In this document: piece after piece, positions 8,450 to 16,757 of the stretch
How positions within the stretch are numbered: the stretch's first letter is position 1
Layout: every line of letters begins with the position of its first letter
NCBI GenBank assembly: GCA_937872615.1
Contig: CALMTT010000076.1
Span: forward strand, 1-54,497
Reading direction: 5' to 3'
Length of the DNA stretch: 54,497 nucleotides
From: an uncultured Verrucomicrobiaceae bacterium
GTDB taxonomy: Bacteria > Verrucomicrobiota > Verrucomicrobiia > Verrucomicrobiales > Verrucomicrobiaceae
The notes under the pieces: generated by a model
What the model saw: only the letters and a program-made list of their open reading frames with translations
Databases searched by the model: none
What the model was told of the DNA's origin: nothing
Made by a program: the position numbers and the translations under genes

Positions 8450-9087
8450 AGAAGATGAAACAGAAGGCTCCCGGCACCTACAAGCGGCAGGTTTTCATCA
8501 ACTGCCCCTTCGATGCCGAATACCTGCCTTTGTTTCGCATCATTGTTTTCGTGGTGAATGCCTGCGGGTACCATGTCCGATGTGCCCTTGAGTCCCAAGA
8601 CGCGGGCGAGGTGCGCATGGTCAAAATTCTCCGGCTGATCAGAGAGTGCCAGTTTGGGATTCACGACATCTCGCGAACCGAACTGGATCCCGCAAACGGG
8701 CTTCCTCGCTTTAACATGCCGCTGGAGCTTGGTTTGTTTCTTGGTGCCGCCTATTTTGGCGACGCGGCGCAAAAGGGGAAGCGGGTGCTGGTGCTCGACG
8801 CAGAGAGATACCGCTATCAAAAATTCATTTCCGACATTGCGGGACAGGACATCAAAGCGCACTCCGATGATCCCGCGAAAATGATCCATGCAATACGCGA
8901 CTGGCTCAATGCACTGCCCGCTCAGAAAAAGCCGCTTCCAGGCGGCAAAATGCTCGTCCGCCTCTTTTCAGACTTCATGAGGGACACGCCGAAGACGATT
9001 GACCTACTCAAACTGCACGAATCGGACATCTCCTTCGCCGACTGGCTCTGGCTGGTGCGAAACTGGTTGGGAAAATCGGCACGGTGA
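8446..9087 (+). CDS. TIR/nucleoside deoxyribosyltransferase-like conserved hypothetical protein
   Basis: A 213-residue protein with a Rossmann-like N-terminal 150 residues. I recall this as a widespread uncharacterised family. Conserved-looking blocks are RQVFINCPFD, GYHVRCALES, FGIHDISRTEL, PRFNMPLELGLFLGA and FISDIAGQDIKAH. The MPLELG segment resembles the catalytic Glu region of nucleoside 2-deoxyribosyltransferases and the related TIR fold, so cleavage of a nucleoside or NAD glycosidic bond is conceivable. Translation may begin at TTG 8446, overlapping the upstream stop, or at ATG 8455 three codons later. The gene pair stands alone between secreted-protein genes and transketolase, a typical position for an acquired defence cassette. 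The function is inference. Confidence 0.7.
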   Translation: MKKMKQKAPGTYKRQVFINCPFDAEYLPLFRIIVFVVNACGYHVRCALESQDAGEVRMVKILRLIRECQFGIHDISRTELDPANGLPRFNMPLELGLFLGAAYFGDAAQKGKRVLVLDAERYRYQKFISDIAGQDIKAHSDDPAKMIHAIRDWLNALPAQKKPLPGGKMLVRLFSDFMRDTPKTIDLLKLHESDISFADWLWLVRNWLGKSAR

Positions 9088-9229
9088 ATTCGCCGTCCCG
9101 TGACCGATCCGGCCCAGTTTTCGACCTTGAAACGCACCCTCGGTCCGGTAAGAACGCACTCCCCCCGCGCCCGGCCGACTCTGGCGCACTTTTTCAACCC
9201 CTACGCTCTTAGCTCTCCGCTCTCTGCTC

Positions 9230-11197
9230 ATGAACAACGCCCTCCTCTCCAAAGCCGCCAATGAAGCCCGTGGTCTCGCCATGGACGCGGTGCACAAGTG
9301 CTCCTCCGGCCACCTCGGTCTGCCCCTCGGCGCGGCGGAAATCGGCGCGGTGCTCTTCGGCCAGGCCCTTCAATGCGACCCTGCCGATCCGAAATGGCTC
9401 AATCGCGACCGTTTCATCCTCTCCGCCGGCCACGGCAGCATGTTCATCTACTCCTGGCTGCACCTCAGCGGCTACGCGGTGAGCATCGACGACGTGAGCA
9501 AGTTCCGCGTGCTGCATTCCATCACGCCGGGCCATCCCGAGTTTCACGAAACGCCGGGCGTCGAGTGCACCACCGGCCCACTCGGTCAGGGCGTGGGCAA
9601 TGCCGTCGGTTACGCGCTCAGCGGCAAGATGGCCGCGGCGAAATACAACACCGCCGAGCACAAGATCATCGACAGCCACATCATCGCCCTCGCTGGCGAC
9701 GGCTGCCTCCAGGAAGGTGTCGCGCGTGAAGCCGCCGCCTTTGCCGCGCACAACGGCCTCGACAACCTCATCCTGATTTATGATTCCAACGACGTCACGC
9801 TCGACGCGATGGCAAACATCACCCAGGGCGAGGACGCGCTGAAGCTCTGGCGTGCGCTCGGCTGGGACGCCGTGCAGATCGACGGCCATGACCTCGACGC
9901 CATCGCCAAGGCCATCCAGAAGGCGAAGAAGACCGACAACGGCAAGCCGAAGATCATCATCGCCAAGACCATCATCGCGAAAGGCATCCCGGAAGTCGCC
10001 GGCACCGCCAAAGGCCACGGCGAAGGCGGCGCAAAATTCGTCGATGCCGCGAAGAAAGCCCTCGGCATCCCCGAAGGCACGCATTTCCACGTCAGCGACG
10101 ACGTGAAAGCCTATTTCGCCGATTTGAAGGCCAAGCGCAGCCGCATCCACAAGCGCTGGAGCAAGATGTACAAAGAGTGGGCCGCTGCCAATCCGGCGCT
10201 CAAAGCCGAACTCGAAGCCGGCAGCGCCAGCGCCGAGGACCTGCTCAAAGTCATCCCCGAATATCCCGCCGAAGGCAAAGCCGCCACGCGCAACAGCGGC
10301 GGCGAAATCCTCAACCACCTCGCCAAGGCCGCGCCGAATCTCATCACCGGCAGCGCCGACCTCTTCGGCTCCACGAAGAACTACATCAAGGACGGCGGCG
10401 ACTACTCCGCCGCCAATCCGAAGGGCCGCAACATCTGGTTCGGCATCCGCGAGCACGCCATGGGCGCGATTTGCAACGGCATCGCCTACGACGGCATCTT
10501 CCAGGCCAGCGGCGCTACCTTCCTCGTCTTCGCCGACTACTGCCGCCCGAGCATACGCCTCGCCGCGCTCGCGAAACTGCCTGTCACCTACATCTTCACG
10601 CACGACAGCGTCGGTGTCGGTGAAGACGGCCCCACGCATCAGCCGGTCGAGACCGTCAGCGGCCTCCGTGTGATCCCGAATCTCGACGTCATCCGCCCTG
10701 CCGATGCTGAGGAGACCGCCGCTGCCTTCGCCGCTGCCTTCAGCCGCACCGATGGCCCCACGCTGCTCGCTTTGAGCCGTCAGGATCTGCCGCATCAGGG
10801 CGGAGTCAGCGCCACCACACGCCGCGAAGGCACGCTGAAAGGCGGCTACGTCCTCGTGCAGGAAACCGCGCCGTTGGAAGCCATCGTCATCGCCACCGGC
10901 TCCGAAGTTCAGTGGGCCGTCGAAGGTGCCAAAGGCAAGCCCGGCGTCCGCGTCGTGAGCCTGCCCTGCTTTGAACGCTTCGACCGCCAGAGCGCCGAGT
11001 ATCGCGAAAGCGTGCTCCCCGCGAGCTGCACCAAGCGCGTCGCCATCGAAGCCGGTGTCTCCGGTCTCTGGTGGAAATACGTCGGCACGCAGGGCCAGAT
11101 CATCGCTATTGATCGCTTCGGCATCAGCGCCCCCGGCAACACCGTCTTCAAAGAACTCGGCATCACCGCCGAGGCCGTCGCGAACGCTTTGGCGTAA
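9230..11197 (+). CDS. tkt: Transketolase
   Basis: A 655-residue thiamine-diphosphate enzyme that transfers two-carbon ketol units between sugar phosphates in the pentose phosphate pathway. The N-terminal cofactor domain has [18 protein letters not shown], the GPLGQG motif and the ThDP-Mg motif GDGCLQEG with the downstream Asn (YDSNDVTLD). The middle domain has the catalytic Glu in GIREHAMG and the [15 protein letters not shown] loop. The length is near the usual 660-670. Upstream are 142 non-coding bases, and a strong terminator follows, so it is probably a single-gene transcript. The long opposite-strand open frame across the gene is a codon-bias artefact. Confidence 0.97.
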   Translation: MNNALLSKAANEARGLAMDAVHKCSSGHLGLPLGAAEIGAVLFGQALQCDPADPKWLNRDRFILSAGHGSMFIYSWLHLSGYAVSIDDVSKFRVLHSITPGHPEFHETPGVECTTGPLGQGVGNAVGYALSGKMAAAKYNTAEHKIIDSHIIALAGDGCLQEGVAREAAAFAAHNGLDNLILIYDSNDVTLDAMANITQGEDALKLWRALGWDAVQIDGHDLDAIAKAIQKAKKTDNGKPKIIIAKTIIAKGIPEVAGTAKGHGEGGAKFVDAAKKALGIPEGTHFHVSDDVKAYFADLKAKRSRIHKRWSKMYKEWAAANPALKAELEAGSASAEDLLKVIPEYPAEGKAATRNSGGEILNHLAKAAPNLITGSADLFGSTKNYIKDGGDYSAANPKGRNIWFGIREHAMGAICNGIAYDGIFQASGATFLVFADYCRPSIRLAALAKLPVTYIFTHDSVGVGEDGPTHQPVETVSGLRVIPNLDVIRPADAEETAAAFAAAFSRTDGPTLLALSRQDLPHQGGVSATTRREGTLKGGYVLVQETAPLEAIVIATGSEVQWAVEGAKGKPGVRVVSLPCFERFDRQSAEYRESVLPASCTKRVAIEAGVSGLWWKYVGTQGQIIAIDRFGISAPGNTVFKELGITAEAVANALA

Positions 11198-11212
11198 CCA
11201 ACGACTCCAACG

Positions 11213-11247
11213 AAAAGCCCCGTGCTGTCGCCAGCACGGGGCTTTTT
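11213..11247 (+). terminator. Rho-independent terminator after tkt
   Basis: A perfect 15-base-pair stem (left arm 11213-11227, right arm 11232-11246) closes a four-base loop TCGC and ends in a run of five T (11243-11247). The left arm begins with AAAA, so the same hairpin could also end transcription from the minus-strand gene that stops at 11265. It begins 16 bases after the tkt stop codon. Confidence 0.93.
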
Positions 11248-11264
11248 GCGTCATGGAAAGCACA

Positions 11265-11708
11265 TTACTTCGTCGCTGGCGGGAGCTTGCAGGACTGCCA
11301 GGCGAGGAAGCGCCACTGGCCCTGCTCTTCACGCCACACGGCGAGGAAGCTGAGCACAGCATCCATCGTTTTGCCCTCGGATTCCGCCTTGATGTGCGCA
11401 CGACCGGTCATGAGCGCGATGCCGGGTGCCGGGAAAGTGAAGTTCTGCTCCTCGTAGTCATAGCCGACATACTTGGTCTTCCCGGCGGCAAGGATCTCGA
11501 TGAAGGACTTTTTGCTGTCCACGATGCCGTTGGAGTGCGCATAGCGCAGTTCATCGGAGAAAACGGCGTCCAGCTTGGCGCGGTCGCCGGATTGCATCGC
11601 GGCCACACGAGCTTTGTCAGCGGCTTTCACGGCCACCAAGGCCGGCGAATCCTCGGCGAAGACTTGAAACGCGAAAAGAAGGGCGAGAGAGGCGAGCAGT
11701 GTTTTCAT
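11265..11708 (-). CDS. Secreted SnoaL/DUF4440-like (NTF2 fold) protein
   Basis: A 147-residue exported protein. The start at 11708 (MKTLLASLALLFAF) begins a signal peptide cut near VFAED; seven further upstream codons are not needed. The mature part has the NTF2-like cone-fold pattern of DUF4440/SnoaL proteins: a helix with AMQSGDRAKLDAVFSDELRYAHSNG, the DSKKSFIEIL helix, and paired strands ending GQWRFLAWQSCKL. Such proteins bind small molecules or act as accessory domains. No catalytic residues can be assigned. It converges with tkt across the shared terminator. Confidence 0.8.
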   Translation of the reverse strand: MKTLLASLALLFAFQVFAEDSPALVAVKAADKARVAAMQSGDRAKLDAVFSDELRYAHSNGIVDSKKSFIEILAAGKTKYVGYDYEEQNFTFPAPGIALMTGRAHIKAESEGKTMDAVLSFLAVWREEQGQWRFLAWQSCKLPPATK

Positions 11709-11761
11709 GAGGAATGGAGGGTGATTCAAACGCGAGGCTCAAACGCCGCGCAGCGGGCAGA

Positions 11762-12511
11762 TTAGCGGATTTTCCAGATCTTCACGTCATCGATCCAGAC
11801 GGTGTTGGGGATCAAGAAGCTGAACCAGCGCTTCATCGGGTGTCCAAAGCCCTCCGAGCGGTGTTTGGCGATGAGTTTGCCATCGAGCGTGAGACGCATC
11901 TCATCGCCCACTGTGAGCAAAATGAGCTCATGCCACTCGGTGTCGGCCTTGAAGGGCACATTGATGCTTTTCGTCTTCAGCAGCGCTTCGAGGTCGGCGG
12001 GGACTTTTTGCTTCTTCGCGGCCGCTTCCTCACGGCGACGACGGTTTTCGAGGTTCATGACGCCGGTTTTGTGATCCACCAGCGTCACACTGCTCTGGCT
12101 GAGGATGCCGTAGCACAAATGCCCCGCCCAGATGCCTTTCGTCTCGCGATCCACAAAGCCGAGCTGCAAGGACTCGCCCTTGCTCAGCCCTGGAAACCGA
12201 AAACGCACCACCGCACCGCCATCCGTGAAGCCCGCCTCATGATGGATGTGCGCCGAGTGCTTGGCGGCCTCTGAGGCACTCGCGACCTTCAAAACGCCGC
12301 CATCGATGTCCGCCATCTTCACGTTCGGCACCCGGTCCGCCGTCGCGCTGTTCCACCCATTGCCGATGGCCTTCGCGAGGTTGCCGTCCTCTTCACGCTC
12401 AAACGCATCGTGAAAAACCAGCGTCGCGTTTTTCTCCAGCCAGGCGGTGGTGTCTTGGGAGAATGCCGAGTGTGTGATGGAGAAGGCTGAAAGGAGGAGG
12501 AGAAGGCGCAT
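11762..12511 (-). CDS. Secreted LamG/DUF1080-like protein
   Basis: A 249-residue exported protein. The signal peptide (MRLLLLLSAFSITHSAFSQ) contains a sequence related to a repeat found elsewhere in this window. The mature part reads as a concanavalin-like jelly roll: LVFHDAFEREEDG near the start, DGGAVVRFRFPG, EWHELILLTVGDEMRLTLDGK, and VWIDDVKIWKIR at the end. That pattern is typical of DUF1080/LamG domains that bind or cleave sugars. A charged helical insert (LENRRRREEAAAKKQK) is unusual within it. No catalytic residues are evident, so it is probably a binding or structural domain protein. Confidence 0.75.
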   Translation of the reverse strand: MRLLLLLSAFSITHSAFSQDTTAWLEKNATLVFHDAFEREEDGNLAKAIGNGWNSATADRVPNVKMADIDGGVLKVASASEAAKHSAHIHHEAGFTDGGAVVRFRFPGLSKGESLQLGFVDRETKGIWAGHLCYGILSQSSVTLVDHKTGVMNLENRRRREEAAAKKQKVPADLEALLKTKSINVPFKADTEWHELILLTVGDEMRLTLDGKLIAKHRSEGFGHPMKRWFSFLIPNTVWIDDVKIWKIR

Positions 12512-12562
12512 GGGAAAAGGTGAGACGTGAACTCCTTACGATACGCATTCGATCCGCGAAGC

Positions 12563-12670
12563 AAAGTAGCCATCTCGCTCCGCGAGATGAGCCCAACGCA
12601 TCGCAACTCCGATGCCGCATTCTCCGATCGAACGCCCTGAGCTCATCTTGCGGAGCAAGATGGCTACTTT
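12563..12670. repeat. Paired-hairpin REPIN-like element, family A
   Basis: Two 30-base arms in inverted orientation (12563-12592 and 12641-12670) flank a 48-base spacer. They match at 28 of 30 positions. Each arm folds on its own into a seven-pair hairpin with a five-base loop: CATCTCG/CGAGATG on the left and CATCTTG/CAAGATG on the right. The two differences between arms form one base pair (C-G against T-A), so pairing is kept. The right end supplies the last Lys codon and the TAG stop of the gene at 12664-13815. Confidence 0.88.
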
Positions 12671-13815
12671 TGCTGACGCAGATACTCCAACGCTGCCGCA
12701 CGAAACTCCGCCTCGGTCGGAAGCTTGCCGGTGCGTTGCTGGACCTCGGCGAGGTGCTTCCTCGCCCAAGTGAAGTAGCGCTGATGCGTGTGCCAGATGG
12801 GCTGCTTCTCGTTCTGTTCGTTGATGAGCCAGAAGCCGCCGGGTTTTTCGGGCGTGCCTTCGTTGTCGTAGAGTTCCCAGTAGAGCACGAAGGGGCAGCC
12901 CCATTCGAGCGCAGCGATCATGGTCTCGATGCTCTTCTTGTTTTGCACCTCGGGCGAGTAGCGACGCGCGGGGAAGCCGTATTCGCCGATGAAGACGCGT
13001 TTGCCGGAGATGCTCGGTTTGGGCTTCAGCTTCGACTCGAGGTGGTTGAGCGTGGCGTGGAGATCGTCGCGGATGACGCGCTGGAGGCTGTCGTAGCAGG
13101 AGTAGCTGACGAAATCGACATCGACCTGCGGAAGGATGTCGTTGGCGAGGCATTGGCCGCCTTTGAGATAGGGCTCGACGAGGTTCACCTCGGTGTAGTG
13201 CCAGACTTCGACGTTTTGATGCGGCGTGTCGCGCTTCGCGTCGTCGATGGCCTGCTGGCGGACCTTGAGCCAGGCGATGAAGTTGTCGCCAAAGTGCTCG
13301 GGAAAGGGCTGTTTCGGGTCAAAGTGCGGTCGCAGGTGCCAATCGCCTTCCCAGTGGCCGAGATAGAACTTTTTGCCGCTGCCGCTGTAAGTGCGCAGCA
13401 GGTGCGCGGTGAGGTCAAACATCTCGCGATACTCCAAATCGCGCTCCGCGGGCTTGAAGGTGCCCGCGCTGCCATGCGTGGTGAAGGGATAGGCCCAGAT
13501 GAAGAAGTGCGTGAACGGCATGTCGAGCACCGCGCGATGCGTCTGCTCCTTAGCGGCGATCTCGGCGAGCGTTTGCAGCCCCAGCTCATTGTTGAGCACA
13601 TTCGCCTTCGTTTTGCCAAACGAGGCCTGCTTCGAGATCGAAAACTTCATGATGCCCGACCCCAGCTCCGCGATCAGCTTCACACTCTCCATCAACGGCT
13701 CCTCCGCCGTGAACTGATACCGCCCGCCGATGGCCTGCGTGCCGAGAAAGAGGTTCGGCGGCTCCGCCGCCAATGACGAAACCAGAATGGCGAATGAGGA
13801 AAGAATGAGACGCAT
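12664..13815 (-). CDS. Secreted glycoside hydrolase-like TIM barrel protein (clan GH-A-like)
   Basis: A 383-residue exported protein. A signal peptide (residues 1-17, MRLILSSFAILVSSLAAEP) precedes a probable (beta/alpha)8 barrel. Candidate acid/base and nucleophile positions are Glu residues in YLGHWEGDWHL, VWHYTEVNLVE, RVFIGEYGFPARR and VLYWELYDNEG; the pattern WEGDW followed later by IGEYG suits clan GH-A hydrolases. The exact family is not recognisable. Its stop codon lies inside the family A repeat. It belongs to a run of minus-strand secreted genes that includes a pectate lyase and an esterase, in keeping with plant or algal polysaccharide breakdown. Confidence 0.72.
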   Translation of the reverse strand: MRLILSSFAILVSSLAAEPPNLFLGTQAIGGRYQFTAEEPLMESVKLIAELGSGIMKFSISKQASFGKTKANVLNNELGLQTLAEIAAKEQTHRAVLDMPFTHFFIWAYPFTTHGSAGTFKPAERDLEYREMFDLTAHLLRTYSGSGKKFYLGHWEGDWHLRPHFDPKQPFPEHFGDNFIAWLKVRQQAIDDAKRDTPHQNVEVWHYTEVNLVEPYLKGGQCLANDILPQVDVDFVSYSCYDSLQRVIRDDLHATLNHLESKLKPKPSISGKRVFIGEYGFPARRYSPEVQNKKSIETMIAALEWGCPFVLYWELYDNEGTPEKPGGFWLINEQNEKQPIWHTHQRYFTWARKHLAEVQQRTGKLPTEAEFRAAALEYLRQQK

Positions 13816-13824
13816 GGATTTTGG

Positions 13825-14304
13825 TCACTCCGCATGAATCAGGTCTTCAACAACCAACTCGATTCTTCTTGGTTGATGAATTGGTGAGTCGACACCGCGC
13901 ACCTTGTTGTCATGGAAGGCGTGGAGCTCGAGAACGCTGAAATTGCCATGAACCGCCCTAACCTTGCCGCTTGGGAGTGACACAATAATCATTCGTTGTT
14001 GACGATCTGGTGTCCATTGCGGTGCTGCCAAGGCTCTAGAGTCAGAAGACCAGACGATGGATGGATTGCATGATTCAATCCGAGCACTAGGGCGCCCGCC
14101 ATGTTGATTGTCGAAAATCAGCAGGGTGCCACTGCTTGGTGCTCCCATGGCAATTTCCCAAGACTCTGAGATCACCGCCCGATAACGCCCATCTGGGCTA
14201 ACTAGGTCGACAGAGCAGGTCCACGGGGAGATTGGCGAAGTCATAGTTCTAAATACTTCGTCACCATAAGTGACTTCGGCCAGAACTTCTTGAAACACAT
14301 CCAA
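13825..14304 (-). CDS. Hypothetical protein, atypical base composition
   Basis: A 159-residue protein whose frame opens with TTG at 14304 (GTG two codons later is also possible), 10 bases after the pectate lyase stop. Two segments, SPDGRYRAVISESWEI and IVWSSDSRALAAPQWTPDRQQR, resemble the strand-turn pattern of WD40/TolB-like propeller blades, but the protein is too short for a whole propeller. The DNA is visibly richer in A and T and in codons such as AAT, ATT and GAT than its neighbours, which suggests a different origin or weak selection. There is no signal peptide. I cannot assign a function; it may be a fragment. Confidence 0.55.
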   Translation of the reverse strand: MDVFQEVLAEVTYGDEVFRTMTSPISPWTCSVDLVSPDGRYRAVISESWEIAMGAPSSGTLLIFDNQHGGRPSARIESCNPSIVWSSDSRALAAPQWTPDRQQRMIIVSLPSGKVRAVHGNFSVLELHAFHDNKVRGVDSPIHQPRRIELVVEDLIHAE

Positions 14305-14313
14305 ACGAACAGA

Positions 14314-15546
14314 TCACTTCCCCTTCTCCAGCCGCTTCCGCCACCTCGGCAGCTCCTTGCCGAGGAGTTCGGCGGGGCGGGTGCTGAAGAAGTCGTAGGC
14401 GACTTTGTTTTTGGCGGCCATTTCATGGAAGGTGTGGTATACGATGCCGTCGTCGGCGCCGGCGAAAATGGGTTTGGCGGTTTGCAGGTCGTAGAAGCGG
14501 GCCCAGAGCACCTCGGTCGAGGCGGGGTCGGCGATGTAGTCGGTCTTTCCTTGGTCGTTCTTCGTTTTGCGGAGGCCGGTGAGGCGGTGGGCGTCGAACC
14601 ACTTCAGCGCGGACTCGATGATGGCGACGACTTCGGGCGTGGTGGGGCCGCTGCGCATGAGGAACTTCACGAGGTTCGCGGATTCGCCGCCGCTGAGGGA
14701 GGGCGGCTCTTTGGCGCGGGCTTTGACGGGCTCAAGCGTGAGCGGGTGATGCTGGGCGCACCAAACGGTGGGCTGGCCGTCGATGCGGACCTGCATGGCG
14801 GCGATGCAGGCGATGCCTTTGTCGAATGCGGCCTGCGCCCGCTGCTTCAGCGCGGCATCGGCGAAGGCGAAGTGGTTGTCGCCCTCGGCGAGGTCGTGGA
14901 GGACCTCCAGGATGTGCATCATGGCGTCGTCATTGAGCGTGATGGCCTCGTGGTAGCCGCGCTCGACGGGGTAGTTTTGCGGCCAGCCGCCGTTCGGATA
15001 CTGCGCGGCGAAAACGTAGTCGAGACCCTTCATCAGCGCGGTCTTCACGTCGTCGCGCTTCGTGGCGGTGAAGACTCCGGCGAGGAACTTGATCTGCTCG
15101 GTCGTGGTGCGGTTGTCAAAAGTGCCGCAGTAGTGCCAGGCGTCGCCTTTTTGCGAAGTCCAGTGCGTGCCAGGCTGGCGTGGGCCTTTCGTGTAATCGA
15201 CGGCCTTTGACCAGCCGCCGGTCGGCGTCTGGTAGCTGATCACGATCTCGGCGAGCTTCTGATTCTCCGCGCTGGCAAACCACTCGGCGGGCGTGTCGCT
15301 ATCAAACTCAAACTCGGCGCGATTGCCCGGCGCGGGCTTGGCCTCGGCTTTGGTGCGTTCTTCATCGAGGATGCGATGCTCCTCGGCGGCAAAGGCCTTC
15401 GATTTGGTGATGTAGGCCGTCCATTCACTGCGCTGGGCTTCGGGGAGCTTCGCGAGGAGCTCGTCCGTGAGCATGGTGAAGGGCTTTTCATCGGCCAGCA
15501 GAGTGGACGTGGCCGAAAAGACGCAAAGAGCAGTGAGGACTCGCAT
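14314..15546 (-). CDS. pelA: Pectate lyase, PL10 family-like (PelA)
   Basis: A 410-residue secreted protein matching the PL10 pectate lyase pattern; these cleave polygalacturonate by beta-elimination with calcium. The signal peptide is residues 1-18. Motifs in order are YQTPTGGWSKAVDY, GTFDNRTTTEQIKFLAG, AAQYPNGGWPQNYP, ITLNDDAMMHILEVL, TVWCAQHHPLTLEPVKAR and GLRKTKNDQGKTDY. The (alpha/alpha)-type repeats with GGW and FDN-TTTEQI are characteristic. Length is normal for a single-domain enzyme. Its neighbours, a GH-like protein and an SGNH esterase, could remove side chains or acetyl groups from the same substrate. The catalytic Arg and Asp cannot be fixed with certainty by eye. Confidence 0.88.
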   Translation of the reverse strand: MRVLTALCVFSATSTLLADEKPFTMLTDELLAKLPEAQRSEWTAYITKSKAFAAEEHRILDEERTKAEAKPAPGNRAEFEFDSDTPAEWFASAENQKLAEIVISYQTPTGGWSKAVDYTKGPRQPGTHWTSQKGDAWHYCGTFDNRTTTEQIKFLAGVFTATKRDDVKTALMKGLDYVFAAQYPNGGWPQNYPVERGYHEAITLNDDAMMHILEVLHDLAEGDNHFAFADAALKQRAQAAFDKGIACIAAMQVRIDGQPTVWCAQHHPLTLEPVKARAKEPPSLSGGESANLVKFLMRSGPTTPEVVAIIESALKWFDAHRLTGLRKTKNDQGKTDYIADPASTEVLWARFYDLQTAKPIFAGADDGIVYHTFHEMAAKNKVAYDFFSTRPAELLGKELPRWRKRLEKGK

Positions 15547-15619
15547 GGTGGCGGATGGCTAACCGATGCCCGAGCATGCGCTAATCGGATTTTGTGATGT
15601 GGAGCATGCTTCCAGCTTA

Positions 15620-16702
15620 TCATTGGGCGAACCAGCTCTTCGCGAGCGGGTTCGTGGCAAAGAATTCGAGGAGTTGCCGCGCGACTTTTTCGCGGCCGCT
15701 GGTGCTGGGATGGGTGCCGTCGGGGCCGAAGTCTTCGGCGTTGTATCGGAGGGAATCGAGCTGGCGGCCTTTTTCACCTTCCGACCAAAGGTAAGGGCCC
15801 CAAAGAAGCAGCGGTGACTTGTCGGTGGCGAGCGATGGCTCGCCCGCGATCTGCTTTTGAATCAAATGCCGCACGGCGAAGGCTCCCTCGTAGGCGTAAG
15901 GCTCGGGATTGAGGCCGCTTTTGGCAAAGCCGGCATAGATGCGGCTGCCGAGGTAGGCGATGCGGAGGTTTGGAAAGCGCTGCTTGAGCAAGTGCAGCAC
16001 CTTCGTGCTGTCAGCTTCGAGGATGGACAAGTGCTGGCTCATCGAGCCGGACGGCCCTGCGTTGGCCAGTTTCACCCACGCCACCTGCACCTGCTGTGGC
16101 GTGACACCGGCACGCTGCAAGCGGTTCATCGCCTCCGGCCACGGACGGCCCTCCGGCTGCGCCCAGGCGGCCATCGTCTGCCCGCCCTGTGCACAATCGA
16201 CGATGGTGAGCTTCTCCGACTTCCGCGGATCGGCGTCCGCGATGGTTTTGAAGGTGGAGAACTCCTGCGTGGCGTTTGACATGCTGATGGAAACGAACAC
16301 GACACGGCCTGCGGCGGACGGTTTTCCATCGTTGTCGAGTGGCTGGACCTGCGCGAGAGCCCCCGCGGCGGCCTGTTTCAAAGCAGCAGGCGGTTCATTG
16401 CTGCCTTTGCCATACAAGCCGCCATCCTCGCCCTCGTAACGATCCTCGGCGGTCATGTCGCTGAGCGGCTCGAGATGCTCCGGTGCCTTTCGCTGGGCTC
16501 CGTTTCCACCACCACCGCTGCCGCGACGACGCAGTTCCTTGGCACGGTCGAGATACTGCTGATCCGCCTCGCTGAGCTTTTCGCCGTTTTGCTCGCGACG
16601 GAAGAGCTGGCGGGCCTTGTCGAAATCGATGGCTTCACCGGCTGTTTGCGCCGTGAGGCTGGCAAACGCGGCGAACAGCAAGCTGAGGAGGGCGGACTTC
16701 AT
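15620..16702 (-). CDS. Secreted SGNH/GDSL-type carbohydrate esterase
   Basis: A 360-residue exported protein. The start at 16702 (MKSALLSLLFAAFASL) begins a signal peptide; the longer upstream frame is not credible. A charged, Gly-rich linker (RRRGSGGGG) precedes the esterase domain. The block RVVFVSISMSNATQEF carries the likely nucleophile Ser in strand 1, and FGPDGTHPSTSGREKVA near the C-terminus carries the Asp and His of the triad. Members of this SGNH group remove acetyl or related groups from polysaccharides. The location next to a PL10 lyase makes pectin or hemicellulose a reasonable substrate, but that is inference. Confidence 0.78.
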   Translation of the reverse strand: MKSALLSLLFAAFASLTAQTAGEAIDFDKARQLFRREQNGEKLSEADQQYLDRAKELRRRGSGGGGNGAQRKAPEHLEPLSDMTAEDRYEGEDGGLYGKGSNEPPAALKQAAAGALAQVQPLDNDGKPSAAGRVVFVSISMSNATQEFSTFKTIADADPRKSEKLTIVDCAQGGQTMAAWAQPEGRPWPEAMNRLQRAGVTPQQVQVAWVKLANAGPSGSMSQHLSILEADSTKVLHLLKQRFPNLRIAYLGSRIYAGFAKSGLNPEPYAYEGAFAVRHLIQKQIAGEPSLATDKSPLLLWGPYLWSEGEKGRQLDSLRYNAEDFGPDGTHPSTSGREKVARQLLEFFATNPLAKSWFAQ

Positions 16703-16757
16703 GGTCGCGGTGAAACACCGCTGACTCGGCGAAGGTGCGCGGCTTTTGCAGCCTGCG

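Noticed and set aside
9127-9154. TTGAAA and TAAGAA 16 bases apart upstream of tkt
   Set aside because: It resembles a promoter, but the match is weak and sigma-70 consensus in this phylum is not established here.
9209-11401. A 730-codon open frame on the minus strand across transketolase
   Set aside because: It mirrors the tkt coding frame, shows low-complexity Gly/Ala/Asp/Val content with no motifs, and results from high GC at third codon positions.
12520-13776. A 418-codon plus-strand frame across the GH-like gene
   Set aside because: It is antisense to a gene with a signal peptide and active-site-like motifs, and has only low-complexity content.
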